From positions 1,032,868 through 1,096,867 of the forward strand of contig NZ_GG700630.1 in NCBI RefSeq assembly GCF_000162875.1: a stretch of DNA of 64,000 nt, read 5' to 3'. Position 1 is the first letter of the stretch. Every line of letters starts with the position of its first letter. The notes under the pieces are model-generated. The model ran no database searches, was not told the DNA's origin, and worked only from the letters and a program-made list of their open reading frames with translations. This DNA comes from Slackia exigua ATCC 700122. Its GTDB lineage: Bacteria > Actinomycetota > Coriobacteriia > Coriobacteriales > Eggerthellaceae. Positions 24,903-33,678 of this stretch are shown here, piece after piece. A program made the translations under genes and the position numbers.

Positions 24903-27900
24903 TCAGCCGCGCTTCCTGCCAGGATGCCCAGTGTAGCCTTTGGGATACACGATCATCTTGCCGGAGTTGCTGAGCTTCTGCTTTCTCATCGTGCATAGCC
25001 CGAATCTCTCGAGCGAATCCACCATTGTGCGATCAGCCTGCGTGTCGGGTATCTGCACCTGAGAGCCTTCGAGCAGCTTGACGTACTCGTCCTGGCCAGC
25101 TGATGAGAAGCACTTCCCGAGATCTCGACGGACCGCCCGTTTCTCCGTAAGCGTGCTCATTTCCAGCTGCCATGATATCAAGGCGAGAGCCGCTTCCCGG
25201 CCATGTTCGACGGCGACCGCCTTCGTCATGTCTGCAACCATAGTCCAGGGAATATTCACCCTCGCAGACATCATCTCTCTATATGACGAGGAGGCACGTG
25301 CCAGTACCGCATGGCGCAAGTCCGGCTCGCCCGACTCGAATAAGCCGGGCAGGGCAGAGAGGTCATCTGGTGAGAAATTCGTCCCACGAATGATGGCCGC
25401 CAACAAGCTCGGAGGGTAACCGTCAACGAGCTTCACCGGCGAGCTGAACCCGCCGAGCAGCCGCACCTTCGAGGATTCGGGGAAGCCGGGCGATTCGAAG
25501 ATCTCAAGCGCTTCGGCCTCTTTGAAAGGCAGGGCGGCGCCCCCTTCGTCGCCGATGACCAGATCAACGTACGCGTCGGCGTCGGAGGAGGCGAGCCGCA
25601 CTGCCAACGTCCCATGTTCCTCTCTGATGAACTGGAGGTTGGGGGCTGTGAGGGGAATGGCTCCGATCGTTATCAGAGCGCCGACTTTGTCGACCCCTAT
25701 ATCCGTAATGTTGAAATCCGGATAAACCGCCCCGTATCCGTTGGCGATCTTCTCGAACGGGGCAGCTGCCATATCGCTTTTCATCAGGTCTTCCAAGAAG
25801 TCGCCCTCCGCGCCGAGCACCTCCTTGCTCTTGCGCAAGCCGAGGTCCGCAGGTGGATCGTTCCGCTCGAGGAAGCCGACCAGCACTTCGCTCACCTCGG
25901 ACCCGCACGCGATGTAGTATCCGAATATGTTGTCGGAACTTGCGACCACCCGGTCGTGGGCGAACAGCGCCGAGCGCTTGTCGACCGAAACGACGAGGGA
26001 AGCGTCGGAAACGGGCCTTCCCGACAGGCGGGCGGCGAAGGACGACGCGGACTCGTTCGACAGCCCGTCGGCGTTCATGACCCAGCAGACGGCCTCCTCG
26101 CTAGCGTCGATCTCCCCATCGAAACCCGCGACGAGCGAGGAGATGAAACACTCCATGCCGTCGCGCACGAACTCCTTGAAGGGCTCAGGGTCCGGTACGG
26201 CACCCGAGCTGTTGACGCTGTCGACAAGGCGGTCAAAACCAGTCGCTTCGTCGCTGGCCCCGAAATGCCCGAGGAAACCCGCGACGAGGGCGGCGTTGGG
26301 AACAAACAGCCTCCTGGCATAGACCTCTTCTACGAGGTTGGCGTCCGAACCGTCGAATACAATCTCCTCGGCCGAGTAGCCTATCGCCTCGAGCCCATCC
26401 GCAACTTGACCGGCTCGGCTCTTCCCTGCAGTTAGGAATTCCGGATCGGATTCGGCTGCCAATTTGATGAGCGCCACCACCCTTGGGTCGTCGCGCAGGC
26501 TTCCGCCTTCAGCTAGGAGCCTGTGCATCATGATCCGCTTGGCATACGCATCGGCGGGATCGCGTGATTCCAGCATGGCTTCGATCGTCCTCATCGCCCC
26601 TTCACGCATGGCGGGAAACGCCTTGGGGGTGCACTGGTCCGAGGCCATGTACCCTAAGAGGAACTCGGTGTCGCAGTCCATCTCAACGCCCGAGAGGAAT
26701 GCGGCGGTCTGAGACGGCTCCCCCGTCTCGATCAGGACCTTGAGGAGGGAGCGGTTTCGGGCACACTTCCTCGGCAGGCAGGCCTCGTCCATGCACAGCA
26801 CGACGGCTTTCGGCGCCCCGAGGATGTAATCGGGATCGACGTCGGACCGCCCCCCCCCGAGAACGGCCGTCACGAAATTCCTATCTTCCCGCGTGAGGCT
26901 CGTGGGGTAGAAGTTGCTCGTATACCGCTCGTAGGATTCGTCGATGCCCCCCGTGCTGATCAGGAAGGGAATCAGCCCGAAATACGGGCTCCGCTTGACA
27001 TCATCGAAATCGAGCTCACCGTAGTCTGCAGGCCGGGGAAGGTCCTCGGGTTCCAGGAGGTAGCACTCCTCTTTCGCGAACAGCTCCCTCAGAGGAGCTC
27101 GGCGGAGCTCGGCCCGACGCTTGTCCAAGACTCGGATGCTCGACTCGATCCGCCTGCGCTCGCCCTCTCTTCTCGCCTTGACGTCATCAAGACGTCTGAG
27201 AAAATCCGGATTGCCGTCCAGAGCCGCCCTAATGTCGTCGAACTTCTCCTTCTTCTCTTGGTCGCCGTCGATTGCCGCCATCAGGTCGTCCGGATTCTCG
27301 AACCGAGTGATCTGAGGTGAGTAATAACCGCTTATTACGAACATCTCGGCGATTTGCGTAGTCTGGTACAAGAGAACCAATTCCCGCTCGCTCCGCGCAA
27401 CCTCATCCTCGGATCTCTCAAGCGCGTCCTCGAGCTCGCTTCTCTGCTCCTCGATTGAACGAAGCTCGTCGGCGATAAGCCTCTCGCGGCCGCTGAGGAG
27501 GGCGTGCATGTAGCCGCGTCCGACCTGGAGGCGCTCGAAGTCTTTCGGGAACGTCTCCTTGAACGCGATCGCGGATACCAGATGCTTCGCGTCGCGAGAA
27601 TCCAGGGACCCTCCCTGGCTGCGTTGGAGGACCCGCTTGTAATGGTATGTCCCGTCGACGATGGCGTTGAGGATGCGCGGGTCGTCGACGAAAACCGAGA
27701 GTCCCCGCAAGAACCTGTCATCGGGCTCTACCCCCACGCCCTTCAACCCCGATTTGAGCAGATCGTAGGCGTTGCTAGTGTCTGCGTAGGGAATCACTGG
27801 GATGATGAAGTCGAAGAACTTGGCGCGGTCGTGCGAATCTCGGAAGAGCCCGTCATGAACCAGGTAGACGAATCTCAGCACTTTCGCGCCCGGGCGCCTG

Positions 27901-28691
27901 GATGCGTTTGCGAGCGAATTGATAGAGTGCAGCTTCTCGAAAATGCCGACCTGGCCGAATCGGTCCAAGTCCTCGAACACGACCACGTCGCTGCCCGACC
28001 CGTTGAGCAGGTAAAGGAGGTCGTCCATCGACCTGTCGAAAGCGGAGGCGCCCTTGTCGTCGGCAACCTCCAGCTCGGCGCTGAAGAGCTTCAGCTTTTT
28101 CAGCGTCCTGGAAAGAAAGCTCGTCCTTATCAGCCACGTCATGCCCGCAACCGCCTCCGCGACCCACAGGCCGCAAGCAATGCCAAAAGCAGCCCGTCCG
28201 GTCGGCAAGACGAAAGGGCCGGGGTATGCGGGTCTGCTCAAGCCCCATCCAAGGTAGATGCTCAAAAGCGCGAACGCGAGCAGGGCGGTTGCGAGGAGGA
28301 CGTCCTTCACGGGGCTTCCGTCCCTGGTGCGCTTGAACCTGCTTTTGGGGGTGAGCTTGGGGTCCGTCTTGTGTATGAGCTGATTCAGGATCTCGACCTC
28401 GAGGTCCTGTTCGCCCCCATGCCCCGTCTCGTCCTTGAAATGGGCAAGCTGAACGTGGAGGAAGCTGTGATCGGCGCCATGCTGCCTCTCCCACGATTCC
28501 ATGACCGTGTTCTTTCCCGCCCCGTAGGGCCCAGAAATCGCTATGTTCTTGATGTCGTCGTTACCGAACGCGAACGAAAACTCCTGGTCATATGCTATAA
28601 GCTCGTCCGCTTCGAGCTTCGCGGGCGACAGGGACAGGAGCGTGATGCGGTCTTCGGACTCGTCTCTCGTGATATCGATTTCGTCGGTCAT
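24903..28691 (-). CDS. KAP/YobI-family P-loop NTPase, membrane-associated
   Basis: 1262 residues. A Walker A-like loop GPYGAGKNT lies near residue 50, two hydrophobic helices at about 130-200 are inserted before Walker B, and Walker B is VVVFEDLDRF (about 265). The helix insertion between the Walker motifs is the mark of KAP NTPases, and the N-terminus resembles YobI. A coiled-coil region follows (about 420-530), then ~700 residues of unknown, mostly helical sequence. The Walker A Ser/Thr after Lys is Asn, followed by Thr, which is unusual. GGAGG precedes the ATG at 28691. As cargo beside an integrase it is a candidate anti-phage or plasmid-exclusion protein (inference). Confidence 0.75.
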   Translation of the reverse strand: MTDEIDITRDESEDRITLLSLSPAKLEADELIAYDQEFSFAFGNDDIKNIAISGPYGAGKNTVMESWERQHGADHSFLHVQLAHFKDETGHGGEQDLEVEILNQLIHKTDPKLTPKSRFKRTRDGSPVKDVLLATALLAFALLSIYLGWGLSRPAYPGPFVLPTGRAAFGIACGLWVAEAVAGMTWLIRTSFLSRTLKKLKLFSAELEVADDKGASAFDRSMDDLLYLLNGSGSDVVVFEDLDRFGQVGIFEKLHSINSLANASRRPGAKVLRFVYLVHDGLFRDSHDRAKFFDFIIPVIPYADTSNAYDLLKSGLKGVGVEPDDRFLRGLSVFVDDPRILNAIVDGTYHYKRVLQRSQGGSLDSRDAKHLVSAIAFKETFPKDFERLQVGRGYMHALLSGRERLIADELRSIEEQRSELEDALERSEDEVARSERELVLLYQTTQIAEMFVISGYYSPQITRFENPDDLMAAIDGDQEKKEKFDDIRAALDGNPDFLRRLDDVKARREGERRRIESSIRVLDKRRAELRRAPLRELFAKEECYLLEPEDLPRPADYGELDFDDVKRSPYFGLIPFLISTGGIDESYERYTSNFYPTSLTREDRNFVTAVLGGGRSDVDPDYILGAPKAVVLCMDEACLPRKCARNRSLLKVLIETGEPSQTAAFLSGVEMDCDTEFLLGYMASDQCTPKAFPAMREGAMRTIEAMLESRDPADAYAKRIMMHRLLAEGGSLRDDPRVVALIKLAAESDPEFLTAGKSRAGQVADGLEAIGYSAEEIVFDGSDANLVEEVYARRLFVPNAALVAGFLGHFGASDEATGFDRLVDSVNSSGAVPDPEPFKEFVRDGMECFISSLVAGFDGEIDASEEAVCWVMNADGLSNESASSFAARLSGRPVSDASLVVSVDKRSALFAHDRVVASSDNIFGYYIACGSEVSEVLVGFLERNDPPADLGLRKSKEVLGAEGDFLEDLMKSDMAAAPFEKIANGYGAVYPDFNITDIGVDKVGALITIGAIPLTAPNLQFIREEHGTLAVRLASSDADAYVDLVIGDEGGAALPFKEAEALEIFESPGFPESSKVRLLGGFSSPVKLVDGYPPSLLAAIIRGTNFSPDDLSALPGLFESGEPDLRHAVLARASSSYREMMSARVNIPWTMVADMTKAVAVEHGREAALALISWQLEMSTLTEKRAVRRDLGKCFSSAGQDEYVKLLEGSQVQIPDTQADRTMVDSLERFGLCTMRKQKLSNSGKMIVYPKGYTGHPGRKRG

Positions 28692-29111
28692 GCTGCGGCG
28701 CCTCCAATACACACCTTTTCCATATTGTACTCGATGGGACGGATGCAGCTCGTGTTCTGCCGCATCCTCAGTGGAACGACGCTTCTGCACGGGGTCGGTA
28801 TTTTCCCACACCGGAGAGACGGCTCTATGCGTCTTCGAGACCCCGACGCTACCGGCCCCTCGACGGGATATTCCCAAAGCTGGGCCCTCTCAGCTCTTCG
28901 CAGATGCGACGGGCCCCTCTTTCGCTGCGTTTCGCCACTGTCGCTCAGATCTGCTGCCCCATCTCCGGTCAAGGCCTCGGGGCTCTGGCCAGCTCGACCA
29001 GATCTTCAGCTCAGATGGCCCATTCCCTGGAGGGGAGAATCTGGCTTCGGACAAACGCGTGAATGGCGGCCTCGCTCGAATGCCAATCCAAGAGCGGTCC
29101 TCGGCGTACCG
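28692..29111. other. Gene-free stretch inside the element
   Basis: About 420 bp between the KAP NTPase start and the truncated ABC ATPase. No open frame here shows a recognisable family. The NTPase promoter should lie in its first 150 bp, but no strong -10/-35 pair stands out. Confidence 0.5.
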
Positions 29112-29456
29112 CTACTTGCGCCCCTCCGGCAGGCCGAGCAGCGTGGTGCGCACGCGCAGGTTCTCGCGCGCCGTGAGGTTGGGGTAGAGGGGCGGCTGCT
29201 CCACGAGCGAGCCGATGCGGTAGAGGTCATCGCGGCGCCAGGGCCTTCCCCCGAAGAGCATCTCGCCCTCCGTAGGTCGCAGCATGCCCGTGATCATCTT
29301 GAGGGTGGTGGACTTGCCCGCCCCGTTGGGGCCGAGCAGCCCATAGACCTTCCCCTCCTCGACGTGCAGGGACACGCGGTCCACCGCCGTCTGCGCCCTC
29401 GCGCCCCACCCGAAGCGCTTGGTCAGCGCGCGCGTCTCAAGAAAGCATCCCGACAT
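29112..29456 (-). pseudogene. ABC transporter ATPase, truncated after the Q-loop
   Basis: 114 residues of a lantibiotic/bacitracin-type exporter ATPase: LETRALTKRF, Walker A GLLGPNGAGKSTTLKMITG, Q-loop SLVEQPPLYPNLTARENLRV, then an abrupt stop. The signature motif, Walker B and His switch are missing, so it cannot work. AAAGGAA precedes the ATG. The cut falls beside the gene-free stretch 28692-29111. Confidence 0.8.
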
Positions 29457-29778
29457 TGCAGTTCCTTTCGTTTCCGGTTCCTCGTTTTCGGATACCAGTC
29501 TGGAGGGCTTTCCTAAAGAAACGCTAAAGGCTCTTGGGAAAACCGTCCTGCTTCCCATGCGCCCCATCGCGTCCGCCCGAGTGTCTCGCCGCGCAAACCT
29601 TCGCCGCGAACCGCACGACGCGCAAGGCGCGGAAAACTTTTCGGCAATCCAACAGTCATGCAACCGAAAACTCCCGCCCTCCGGGTTTCCGCTTTCCTCC
29701 TTGCGCGTCTTGCGAACCCCGACGAACCCCGCGCCAACGGGCCCGCAAGGGGCGGGCCGAAACGATTAGGAGGTCATC

Positions 29779-30084
29779 ATGAGAAACAGAGCCGTCATTA
29801 CCACGCCTCAGCGTAAGCTCGGGGTCTACCTGCACTGGAACGGCGGGAGGGACACGGTGGAGCCGCTTCTGCGCTACTGCGAGCTCAAGGGCTACCGCGA
29901 CCCTGCGACGGACGACTACGGCTGGGCGAGGATGTGCCAGGTCGTGGGAAACTTCTTCGGCGGCACGAACTCGCTCGGCATCATGCCGTACACGACGGAC
30001 GAGCGCATGGGTGCAGGCGAGCGTGCGGGCGGAGAGCTTGCCCACGACCTTCTCGGTGTACTCGCCGATGTCTTTGTGCACTGA
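29779..30084 (+). CDS. Conserved element protein, 3' end replaced
   Basis: Begins MRNRAVITTPQRKLGVYLHWN and continues GYGWARMCQVVGNFFGG-like sequence that I recognise as typical of a small uncharacterised protein of conjugative elements. AGGAGG precedes the ATG. After about residue 75 (LGIMPYTTD) the reading runs antisense over the prgI remnant, so the original C-terminus is lost. Likely non-functional. Confidence 0.5.
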   Translation: MRNRAVITTPQRKLGVYLHWNGGRDTVEPLLRYCELKGYRDPATDDYGWARMCQVVGNFFGGTNSLGIMPYTTDERMGAGERAGGELAHDLLGVLADVFVH

Positions 30085-30096
30085 TACGCTTAGCAT
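30000..30096 (-). pseudogene. PrgI-family conjugation protein, N-terminal stub
   Basis: From the ATG at 30096, which AAGGAGG precedes, the reading is MLSVSVHKDIGEYTEKVVGKL, the conserved start of PrgI-like type IV secretion proteins. After about 28 residues it enters the antisense of the 29779 gene. The native gene continues for about 100 residues and is normally followed by the VirB4 ATPase gene. The junction near 30000 marks an internal deletion that removed the rest of the secretion operon. Confidence 0.6.
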
Positions 30097-30107
30097 CCGC
30101 GGCCTCC

Positions 30108-30323
30108 TTACGCCGGGAGCCAGGATGTGTCGAGCATCCCGAAGTACACGGCCGCCGCCACGATGATCGCGCCACCGGCGATGGTGGAGATGGCGCTGGC
30201 TATCTGAGCGCCGCCCTGCTGCTCGCGGATCGCGAGGCCGAGCGAGACGGCGCCCCATACGATGAGGAAGCCGCCGAGGAACGTTACGCACCCCGATACG
30301 AGGCTGATGATGTTGGAAAGCAT
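30108..30323 (-). CDS. Small VirB2/Maff2-like membrane protein of the conjugation module
   Basis: 71 residues with two hydrophobic helices (IISLVSGCVTFLGGFLIVWG and IASAISTIAGGAIIVAAAVYFG) joined by a short polar loop containing EQQGG. This size and layout fits TrbC/VirB2 pilin-like or Maff2 proteins, which lie between the coupling protein and PrgI genes in Gram-positive conjugative elements, exactly the position here. AAAGGAGA lies about 10 bases before the ATG. Confidence 0.65.
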   Translation of the reverse strand: MLSNIISLVSGCVTFLGGFLIVWGAVSLGLAIREQQGGAQIASAISTIAGGAIIVAAAVYFGMLDTSWLPA

Positions 30324-30497
30324 TTTTCGCTTGTCTCCTTTGCATCTTCGGGCGGAATAGGTGTGGAAGGACCGCCCTTGCTGGTAGAATCTTGTCCGGA
30401 GCCCCTTCGGGGCGCTCCTTTGCATCTGGGACGGCAGCCCCCGGGAGGGTGGAAGCTCCCGTCGGCCTAGGCGCCTTGCGTGGCCGTCCCGTTCATC

Positions 30498-32144
30498 TCA
30501 TTTCCCCTTGGTCGTTCCCGGCTCGTACGGCTCGCATACCGCGCCCTCGTGGCCGGGGTGCACCTCCTTCCACTTCGGATGCCTCTCGATGTCGTACTTG
30601 GCGTCGCGCAGCGGGTCGGTGCCTGCGATGAGCACGATCGCCTCGTCCCGGGGCATCTTGCCTACTTCCGCTGCCTGGATGAGGTCGCGCTCGACCACGT
30701 TCCAGTTGCGCGTCGAGGAGCTCATGGTCCCGCGGCTTTCGTTGAACGTGAGCACCGAGACGGTCTCCTTGCCGACCATCTCGGATATCTCCCGGTTGGT
30801 CTCGTTGGATTTCCCGCCGAGGAACAGCGTGGTGTCGCAGCAGTCGACGATGGTCTGAGCGGTCTCGTCGCTGTAGTTCGCCTTCAGCTGCGCGATCGAC
30901 TGCAGCACGACCGATATGGACATGTTGCGGCTGCGCACGACCGCGGCCATCGACTCTATGTCGGGTATCTTGCCGATGTTGGCGAACTCGTCGAAGAGGA
31001 ACGTGACGGGCGTTGGCAGGCTGCCCCCGTGCTCGGCGAGGGCCTTGTCGCACAGGATGTTCATCGTCTGCCACATCATGATCGCGAGCAGGAACGAGTA
31101 GGTCTTTCGCGCGTCGGACATGATCGCGAAGACGGCGATCCGCCTCCCCGCATCCCCCATGCGGTCGAGCTCCATCTCGTCGCTGGAGAGGATCTCCCTG
31201 ACCTGCGGGATCGCGGCGGGCTCGAAGCGCGTGTTGCAGCTGATGAGTATGGACTTCAGGGTCTTGCCCGCTGCGTCCTTGAACATCTTGTAGTGGAGCA
31301 GGCTGAAGTCCTTGTCCACGTCGACGGGCTCGCCGACCTTGACCCAGCTCCAGCCGGACTGCGCGCCGCCGTAGACCCCCTTGCCGCCGTAGTCGTAGGA
31401 TTCCGGGGCATCGCCGGTCCGCACGTATTTCCTGCCCGTCCTCACCCTCTCGAAGAGCAGGTCGAGCGGGCTCATGTAGTCCTCGTCGCCCTCTTTTGCC
31501 TTCGCCAGGGAGAGCAGGGTCACCAGCCCGGAGAAAGACCTGTCCTCCTCGGGGCAGTGGTATACGAGGTAGCCGATGAGCGCGACGTAGAGCAGTCGCT
31601 CCGCCTTCTCCCAGAACGGGTCGCCTGTATGCTCCTTGTCGCCGGTCGTGTTGCCTATGAAGCACTCGGCGAACTCGAGGATGTCGGTCTCGTCGTGCAG
31701 GTAGGCGAAGGGGTTGTAGTGGGCTGAATGGGAAAAGTCTATGGTGTCGAAGACCTTCACGTCGTAGCCGTTGTGCTCGAGCATCCATCCGAGGTTGACG
31801 ACCGTCGTCCCCTTTGGGTCGGTGACGAAGTAGCTCGCGTTCATCTGCATGATGTTGGGCTCTATGTAGCCGCGCGTCTTCCCCGCGCCCGAGCCGCCTA
31901 TGACGAGCACGTTGCGGTTCCGGTCGTACTTGCGCGAATGGCGAGCGCGCGACATCTCCATGCCGTAATGCTTCGTGAGGATGATGTTGTTGGAGGCGCT
32001 GCGGGGGTCCATGAACTTCCGTCCCTTTCGCCTGGTTCCCCATCTGGCGCTACCGTGCTCCTCTCCCGAGCGGAAGTTGCCCTCGCGGATGAGGCTGTAC
32101 GCCCACGCGATCCACACAGCGCAGGCTGCGGGGAATGGCGGCAA
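30498..32144 (-). CDS. VirD4/TraG-type coupling protein, probably lacking its N-terminal anchor
   Basis: About 548 residues. Walker A IGGSGAGKTRGYIEPNI lies at about 82-95, the typical preceding motif GEEHGSARWGT at about 27-37, and Walker B FLFDEFANIGKIPDIE at about 370-385, followed by VVLQSIAQLKANY. Coupling proteins hand the relaxosome to the type IV channel. Full-length relatives begin with two membrane helices; here the frame opens with only ~26 residues before GEEHGSARWG and no credible start signal (TTG at 32144), so the 5' end looks truncated at the element's right end. No relaxase gene is present. Confidence 0.75.
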   Translation of the reverse strand: MPPFPAACAVWIAWAYSLIREGNFRSGEEHGSARWGTRRKGRKFMDPRSASNNIILTKHYGMEMSRARHSRKYDRNRNVLVIGGSGAGKTRGYIEPNIMQMNASYFVTDPKGTTVVNLGWMLEHNGYDVKVFDTIDFSHSAHYNPFAYLHDETDILEFAECFIGNTTGDKEHTGDPFWEKAERLLYVALIGYLVYHCPEEDRSFSGLVTLLSLAKAKEGDEDYMSPLDLLFERVRTGRKYVRTGDAPESYDYGGKGVYGGAQSGWSWVKVGEPVDVDKDFSLLHYKMFKDAAGKTLKSILISCNTRFEPAAIPQVREILSSDEMELDRMGDAGRRIAVFAIMSDARKTYSFLLAIMMWQTMNILCDKALAEHGGSLPTPVTFLFDEFANIGKIPDIESMAAVVRSRNMSISVVLQSIAQLKANYSDETAQTIVDCCDTTLFLGGKSNETNREISEMVGKETVSVLTFNESRGTMSSSTRNWNVVERDLIQAAEVGKMPRDEAIVLIAGTDPLRDAKYDIERHPKWKEVHPGHEGAVCEPYEPGTTKGK

Positions 32145-32272
32145 GTCGCGGAAAACGCGGATAGTCCGCTAGGGTTCGCTACGTCCATTAGCCATCCAAT
32201 CCACATATTCGGGGACGGCGAACGGGCTGGTTCGCAGGCATTCCCAGCCGCCATCAGAGAGGGCTCACGCGT

Positions 32273-32412
32273 GGGGGAATCAGCCTGTTTTCGCGTTTTC
32301 GAGGACGGTTTGACGCGACGCGGGTTGGTTTTCCGATTCCCCCCGCTGGTGCCGCGAAGCACCGTTATTCCCCCATGACCTCGAGAACATTCCCCCCCCC
32401 CCGAATTCCCCC
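32273..32412. promoter_or_regulatory. Right cluster of ATTCCCCC motifs (candidate recombinase arm sites)
   Basis: The motif attccccc occurs at 32336, 32367, 32389 and 32405 on the plus strand and at 32280-32273 on the minus strand. One copy is extended to a run of eleven C (32392-32402). This fills the otherwise empty 438 bp between the coupling protein gene and the tRNA gene. Confidence 0.5.
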
Positions 32413-32543
32413 GCGAGGCTATCCACGGAGAGAACAAAAGGGGCCTGGAAACCGTCGCGAAACGGCCTCCAGACCCCTCTTCGAACACCCTTGAAAAGGG
32501 CTGCGGGGTAAACTTTTTCGGCTGAAATATCCCCCCCAGAAAT

Positions 32544-32570
32544 AAAAATGACCTGCATTTCTGCAGGTCA
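32544..32570 (-). terminator. Terminator of the tRNA-Met gene
   Basis: Stem tgacctgca / tgcaggtca with TTTTT after it on the minus strand, 13 bp downstream of the tRNA CCA end. Since it lies inside the element, it was supplied by the element and keeps the tRNA transcript properly ended after insertion. Confidence 0.75.
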
Positions 32571-32579
32571 AAGGCTTGT

Positions 32580-32627
32580 TTTTGGTCGCGGGGGCTGGAT
32601 TTGAACCAACGACCTCCGGGTTATGAG
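32580..32627. repeat. Right attachment site within the tRNA-Met gene (attR)
   Basis: 48-bp direct repeat of 22800-22847. Here it is part of the intact tRNA gene and covers it from the anticodon loop to CCA, so the strand exchange probably lies in or next to the anticodon arm, a usual place for tyrosine integrases. Confidence 0.88.
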
Positions 32628-32659
32628 CCCGGCGAGCTACCAGACTGCTCCACCCCGCA
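32583..32659 (-). tRNA. Initiator tRNA-Met (CAT anticodon)
   Basis: 77 nt with encoded CCA. The anticodon loop CTCATAA is closed by three consecutive G-C pairs (GGG/CCC), the hallmark of initiator tRNA. The first acceptor pair is T1-G72, a weak pair in place of the unpaired C1 of many initiators. T-arm GGTTCAAATCC is intact. It serves as the insertion site of the element to its left. Confidence 0.9.
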
Positions 32660-32706
32660 CTATTCGGGCACGCGTAACGTGCGAAAAGATATATTAGCCC
32701 CATGGC

Positions 32707-32910
32707 CGATCGATTGCAAGGAACGCTGCGAACTGCGGCCGTCGCACACGCCGCATCTCCACAATCGAGCCATCCGAAGGCGCAGCGCATCTAAGACCGA
32801 AACACGCACTACCCTTGGCGCATCAGCCTGCCGCACCGGCATGCGACCGATTGCAAGGAACGCCTTGGTCACGCCCGCTGCGCACGCCTCATCTCCACAA
32901 CCGTCGCTAC
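32707..32910. repeat. Imperfect direct repeat upstream of the tRNA gene
   Basis: Two ~65-bp stretches starting near 32707 and 32845 share gattgcaaggaacgc and later catctccacaa with similar sequence between. They are non-coding. Function unknown. Confidence 0.45.
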
Positions 32911-33419
32911 GCAAGCTCCTTCAACGTGAATTCCCCGTCCTCGTACACGGCATAGCTATTCGATCCGTCCTTCGGAATACTGACGCTTCCCGGGTTCACA
33001 TACCGGATCCCGTCCCGTACCACATTCGTCTTCACGTGCGTGTGCCCCGACAGGAACGCGCTCCCTTCGGGCAGCGTCGGATGATCGCTTGGAGAGAACA
33101 CATGCCCGTGCGTGCAGAACAGCTGTCGATCGGCGTCCATGATTACCGCGTAATCCGACTCCAAGGGAAAGTCGAGCACCATCTGATCGACTTCGGCATC
33201 GCAATTCCCTCGCACGGCGATAACCTTCCCCGCCAGGGAATTCAGCATCGGAATGACCTCCTTCGGCGCATATGCGAACGGCAGGCCGTTACGCGGGCCG
33301 TGATAGAGCAGGTCTCCCAGAAGCACGACGGAATCCGGAGTCTCGGCATCGATAGCATCCATCAACTTCCGACACCAATGAGCCGATCCGTGAATATCGG
33401 ATGCGATGACGAGCTTCAT
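32907..33419 (-). CDS. yfcE: YfcE/MJ0936-family metallophosphodiesterase
   Basis: 170 residues. Calcineurin-like motifs are in order: MKLVIASDIHGSAHW (D-x-H), VLLGDLLYHGPRN (GD), VIAVRGNCDAEVD (GNCD), THGHVF and SGHTHV (GHTH), NPGSV. These bind two metals for phosphodiester hydrolysis; the family accepts broad substrates in vitro and the cellular one is unclear. AAGGTGG precedes the ATG at 33419. Confidence 0.9.
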   Translation of the reverse strand: MKLVIASDIHGSAHWCRKLMDAIDAETPDSVVLLGDLLYHGPRNGLPFAYAPKEVIPMLNSLAGKVIAVRGNCDAEVDQMVLDFPLESDYAVIMDADRQLFCTHGHVFSPSDHPTLPEGSAFLSGHTHVKTNVVRDGIRYVNPGSVSIPKDGSNSYAVYEDGEFTLKELA

Positions 33420-33678
33420 GATTCCACCTTTCCACAACCAATCCGATGACACGCACGTGGACCATTCCATCGGTAATGTTTACACGCGCCGTTCATCGTG
33501 CAGCATGCGCGTTTCATGAATCCGCTGCTCGCGACAAGCCGCCTGCGCGAGCCACCATGCCCTGCACGCGCCGCCACGCTCAATGGCGACACGCCCGCAT
33601 AGGGTGCAACATTTTTTCGGCACGACGCTCGCGAGCCATCATGCCCTGCGTGGGCCGCACCGTCCTTCGAAGCGGCGT

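Noticed and set aside
27504..29516. 670-residue plus-strand frame opposite the KAP NTPase
   Set aside because: Antisense; covers the Walker A and promoter region of a clear gene and has no recognisable domain.
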